From Siphonodentalium dalli (lineage: Eukaryota; Mollusca; Scaphopoda; Gadilida; Siphonodentaliidae): a DNA stretch of 64,000 nucleotides. Below, piece by piece: positions 55,401-61,400 of this stretch. Below the pieces are notes generated by a model that worked only from the letters and a program-made list of their open reading frames with translations, did not search any database and had not been told where the DNA came from. The stretch is taken from the NCBI GenBank assembly GCA_032622095.1, contig CP136061.1:3844001-3908000 (forward strand), in the 5' to 3' direction. Position numbers and translations under genes: made by a program. Numbering within the stretch: the first letter of the stretch is position 1; each line of letters begins with the position of its first letter.

Positions 55401-58400
55401 CAGGATTTAGTGGAATAATGAAGTAGATTAAGAGAGAAATATTTTCAAGAACATTTAAATTTGATACCATTTGACTTGTCAGCTGACACGGACTGACGGA
55501 GTCTCGAAAATAGGACAGGGGAAAACCCAGCATTGCAGACGAGTAACAACAAATGAGAGGTTGACAGCTAAAATTATCAATGCATACTTACGCTTGATAC
55601 AATAATTCAATCATATAGCGTGAATTCCAATCATAAAACCACTATAGTGTCGAGGAAATCGGATACATCTTCCCATTATTTTCTTGAAATAAACACGCCA
55701 CATCGGAAGTTGAAGGGACGTAACTCTCGCGATAATAAACGAGATCTATAGTTTCCGGGCGGCGGGCCGATATTGAACTAGGCTTCTCATTATCGGCCCG
55801 CGGCCCGCTGTTTTGGTAACAATACGCTATTTGGAACGCCCCCAAAAACATTATCAATGGCCTAGAGAACGCCCTATAAAGTGGTAATAATAGATATTAA
55901 TCATGTCTGCATCTTTCAAGCGCACATACACATCGACGGGTTGTAAATTGTCCTATAATGATTGACTAAATACAACGAATTAATATCTTATACTACAACA
56001 TATCTACAACGTCACTGGTGTTGATTTTGATGCGATGTTTTTTTTTCCTATAATATCTTGAGGTACTTTATTAAAAGATCAAACATACATGTACATGTTT
56101 ATGGGAAGCCAAATTGAAATTTAATAAATAATTGAGCTTAAGGGTCAGATGCACGTTTGCCCAAAATATGGCTGAAATAATTGAAAACATCACTGTTGTA
56201 TGAGCCAAAAACAACAATGGAAAAAAGAAAAAATGCATAGAAACCAGATTTCATATAGCTCAGCTTTATACATCGAATGTGTTGGTGAATTATTATAGTA
56301 TGCTGGACATGTGGTTTCCATTTGCACTTTGGTTTGACAAATGTGGGAAATATTTGGGAAAAAATAGCCTGTCTTTATGTACCGAGAACTTTTAAATAAC
56401 TAAAAATATTTGACCAAAGAATTGACCATTGTGTGCTATGGTATCTGGTTTACATGAGAGGAGCCATGTTTTGTTCGTAAAATGAGCAGCTTTGCCATCA
56501 GAGACGGATTCCAAGATGACGACAATCTGCACTGTCAATGGCCGCCATTGAAAACGTAAGTCAAAATTAATTCTGTTCGTTTGCTGACAAAAAAGGCAAA
56601 TATCACAATATGCGTACCCGATCAGCACCCGATCTCCAATGGGTTATCTGTATAACTATCAGGAGAAGTCATATTGACATTACTGACTTCCAATCTAGCT
56701 ACATTTATTGAAAAATAACAAAAAACATTTGATGGAAATTTAAAGTAAAAAATAACATTTCGCCCATCTATCGAAAATAAGCTTGATATCATTGCGACAA
56801 TATTAAAACGATATAATTCATCTCTTAAAAGTATCAAAATTGCACATAGTTAGTAATATTTATGTTTAGTTACATTAGTTTTCCCACATAATACGAAAAT
56901 ATACGTTTTCTGTGTAAAATACGGGGAACTATATATTGCGGCATACTAAAGTGAGTTATGAAACCATTTCCGGTAATTTGGGGAAGTGATAACCGAAACT
57001 TGATTTTCTCTTCAAATTTGTGAAATTACGCATTGCATAATGTACGATCGCTCTCAATAACGACCCATATTTAAGGAAGAGTAACTGGGAACGTGTCAGC
57101 ACTGGTGGTACCAACGATCACATGAATAAATTTCTACTTCGGTGTAAGTTTGATAAATTGTTGACGACTTGTAAAATTTGTTTACAAAATGGCTGACCGA
57201 CTGAATTTCAAACATTCGTATATGTTTTAACAAAAAACGTACAACACACAACGTTTGAAACGCTAGTCATATATGTGTTATTTTTATCATAATAATCATG
57301 GTCGCCATGTATTTTTTCTTGGGCTATTTCTCATTAAAAAAATGAATCATGTTGCCAAGTTCTGGTCACATTCTATTTTGTATTGCTGACCAGAGCGAAC
57401 ATACCACAATTCTTTTCTTTTTTTACAATTTGGAGGCCCAACGTCCAGATATTTTGTCCTATTTTGGTTGTAACCAATTATAATAGTTGATTTTATAATA
57501 CTATCAAGTGCCTAATAATCATGTCGTTACTTTAGTGGTGGGTGGGGTTTAGGCTGAAAGTGAAATCAATAATTATAATATTAATTTAATAGTGTCATGG
57601 CAATTTTACTCTGCCTCAATGCCAAATAATACAAGTGATCATTGGGTATTTTCTCCAAATTAATAATCATGTTGACACTTTTACCAAGCACCCGAATGAC
57701 CTGATAGTAATTCAACTATACTAGTTGAATATGTATATGTATTACGGTTTCATGGATCTTCAAACAAAAACAAGGGAAATAATCCAACAATAAATACCAT
57801 ATATATGTGACTTACTAGATCATGCCATGAATGGCTACGTATGGGCATAGCCAGATTAGAGATTCATGGCATCATCTAACATCACACAAATGTTTCATGC
57901 TGCATGGATCAAATTTCATCTAATGCCTGAGCATTTACTATATTAATATTATTACACTTCAATGTGGCTGCATTTTCAAGGACCTCATAACTTATGCATA
58001 TATGGGAAGAAAACTGGTTCGATATCGTCATATTTAACTATTTATATTTAGTCAAACGTACGATGTGCCAAAACCTGGTTATCACGTTATAGGTATAGGT
58101 ACTCAACTTGTGTACATGATCAACATTTTGGGAACAGGTAGTGTTACTAGTGAAAGGACTACCATTCACTGACTGGTATATACTAGTATAATGCTGGAGT
58201 ATTATGTACCCCCCCCCCCCACAAAACAAATATGGTCCAAACAGTTGGAAATAAATGTATTAAGTCTCACGAAATATTAATAGTTGGAAAAATCACAACA
58301 ATAATATGTAGAAATTGTTCTTATAGTTTTAATTTCGCAACCAGTAATTAGTGGGGAATTTGAAACGTTGAGATAACAAATTAGAAAATTATAACCCAAC

Positions 58401-61400
58401 GTAGAGGGGTGCAAATTTTTTTTTGCAAATTTGGGACTGGGAGGGGGTTAACTTGGTCTGGGTCAAGGGGTGCTGCTTTTGGAAATTTCAGACAGTAGAC
58501 ACCCCACCCTCAACAGAGATCCTCTAGCTGGGTGTACTGGTTACAACTTACATGGTACTAATTAATTAACCCTCAAGCAATATTTTAACTCACTCAGTGT
58601 TATCTTATTTTTCAAAAAATATTTCTCTTGGATTTGTTAACCTGCAAAATGTTTTGTCTTTATTACAGTTGACTGAACACTAACACATTGGATTGACATG
58701 GGGTTGTCCTGTATCCGGTAGAAGAAGTGCAATGAGAGGTTGGGGTTGTCATGTACCTGGTAGGAGAAGGGCAATGATATGTTAATTCCTGATTACCTGT
58801 AACTGTCAATATTTACAGGTAAGTTGAGATAGATAATTTCAATTCATTAAGGCAGCTACCACAATTAGCTGGAAACAAATGTTTTGAACATCCCAATACA
58901 GTTAATAGCATTAAATACAAGTTGCAATTGTGTCCCCCTCTGTGCCTGTAGTATATCTCTGTTATGCTCTCACCAGAGTTAATGAACCACAGGAGTTGTC
59001 ATGTGAACTGGGGTCTTTGTTAAGTTCAATCTAAAATACATGTGTAATATCAAAATATCTTTTGTTTTATTTTATCCTGTCGCCGCCATCCAATAGCAAA
59101 GACACATTCAGGATCTCTGACATTTTATATGAATTTTAAAATAATGAAATTGAGTTGAGCTTGTATGAAAACAAAACCATAGTTATGTGTTAGTTTTTTT
59201 TCCAAATATTTCAATTAGTACCAGTATAGGGCGATTCAGATCAGCATGAAACTATCAAGTAATTAAATGAAACCTCCAACAGTTGCTGGAAACCCATTTG
59301 AGGTGATCGTTAAATCTAATTTGTAGTCCCCCATAAAGCATTTTACAAGGCATTGAGATTGACCACTCAACGCTTCATCTACATACGTTTTACATGAAAA
59401 TAGTTTGTGTTATTTTATTTGTGTAATATCTCGTGTCTAATGCTAATTTACCCTGAGAGAGCTTTTGTTATTTTATTTGTGTAAACGTGGTGTCGGTGGC
59501 AACCCCACATAAATCTAATGTTGTTATACATTGGTGGTGCGAAATTGAAAGTTAAGAAAATTTATATTAAAAATTTTCTGTCTCTTATAGGTGATTGAAA
59601 TAACTTGGAATCAAAGAAATGGAATCCTTGCCATTTGTAGTCATTGACAATGACGACTAACTGTGATGTTGCCCTGCTGATAACAGTGGTGCTACAATGA
59701 GCAGATGAGCAGGTATGTAATTTAATTTAGCGTCAATACTGCACAACATGTATGTGCGATTTATGGTATTACCCATGGTCCATTATATGACAAATACATT
59801 ACCTTACAGAAAGTGACACCTTTGAGGTCAATATAAACTGTATTTCATCAGACTTATCACCAATATTCAATGGCATAGTGACTGAGATTGATTACTTTGA
59901 TATAGTGGGAATACTTTGCATCATTGGGATACCTCAGTCCTGGGATAAAACCACAGAATGTCAGAAGCAAAATTTATGATTTATTCATGTGTATTTATTT
60001 GGTTAGTTCAGTTAAGTATGATATCAATGACAATCTATCATATATTGAGAGATATTATGCATTGAAAAGCTGAATGAGAGTACTATCTTTTGAGAGTTCA
60101 GAATTATTATTTTTTGTATTGAAAATTAAATAATAACTAATAATGAATTATTAAATTAATTATTAATTAATAATAATACATTGATACATATATCATTGTA
60201 TTATTGTATTATGATTGTTTCCATTAATATCCAAATAAACAGGCTTTTTTTACAAGTTCAATTGATTTGTTATTTGTCCATCCTGTCCTCCATACATATC
60301 AAAATAGTCCCAATTGCAAATGTCTGGTTAATTATTGCCATTTTTCAGAATAGGGTACTCATAATTAGTCTTCATTTATAAGAATGGTGTTCCTTCTTCT
60401 GTAGAAAGACGGCTCCTCTCATGGAAAACAGATATGATGATACATCTGTCACCACAGTTTAACGATGAAAGTGGAAGTAGATAAAAGTTCTCGGTACCTA
60501 AAGTGAACTTATTATAAAATGTTACAAATCTCTCTTCATTACTCTTATGATGTTCATATTTCAAAACTTTTAATAAATGGTATGCATTCCTCAATATGTG
60601 TTCTACATCCCTGTGAAGTTCCATTGCATACGGTTGTGGATTTATCAAGATATTGCCAAATTACCTGACCCACCCAAAATTGGAAAAAAAATTGGGCAAA
60701 CGTGCGTCTCCCCTTTAATGTACTCAATCCGATTCGATTGTCCTCATATAGCATCTTATTCGAACAACAACATCAACGTTTTTTTTTAAATGCGTCTCCA
60801 GTTATCAGAATCTATTAATTGCCCAAAAATAATGCTAACCACACAGAACCACAGTCACCTATATATAGTACAAAATTGCCCAAAAACTTTTATTTTTATC
60901 AACAATTCGTCCAATGAAATTTTGCCGGTTTGTCAATTATCTGACACAAAAAATCCACTTGATTTTAGAGAGACTTAGAGTTATTCATCTTCATTCGCTA
61001 TTTTGTCCGAGACCGACTTCTCGTCGACCTTTTACTTGGCCACTAAAAACTATCGGTGGTGAAAAATAATAGATTTCAAACATCGATATCTGATCACTCT
61101 GAACATTGATGGGTGGGTTCCTCGACTCGATTCAAATATTTTTGACTACCGAATCGAAGGAATAGTAATTTGCGAGCGTTAATTCGGTTTATGCATCTTT
61201 AAGCACAATAAGGAATCAGGAATCTCTAATTGCGCTTAAGCGCAATAAGGGAAGATCTAATAGCGCTTAAGCGCAATAAGAAAATATATCATTGCGCTTA
61301 AGCTCCATAATGAATATTTTATTGCGTTAAGCGCAATAGGGAATATCATATTGTGCTTAAGCGCAAAAGGAGTCTCTAATTAATTGCACGTAAGCTCAAT

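Noticed and set aside
60376-60754. Two minus-strand frames of 66-90 codons at the end of the 4.57-kb insertion
   Set aside because: They coincide with the degenerate inverted terminal repeat and show no transposase motif.
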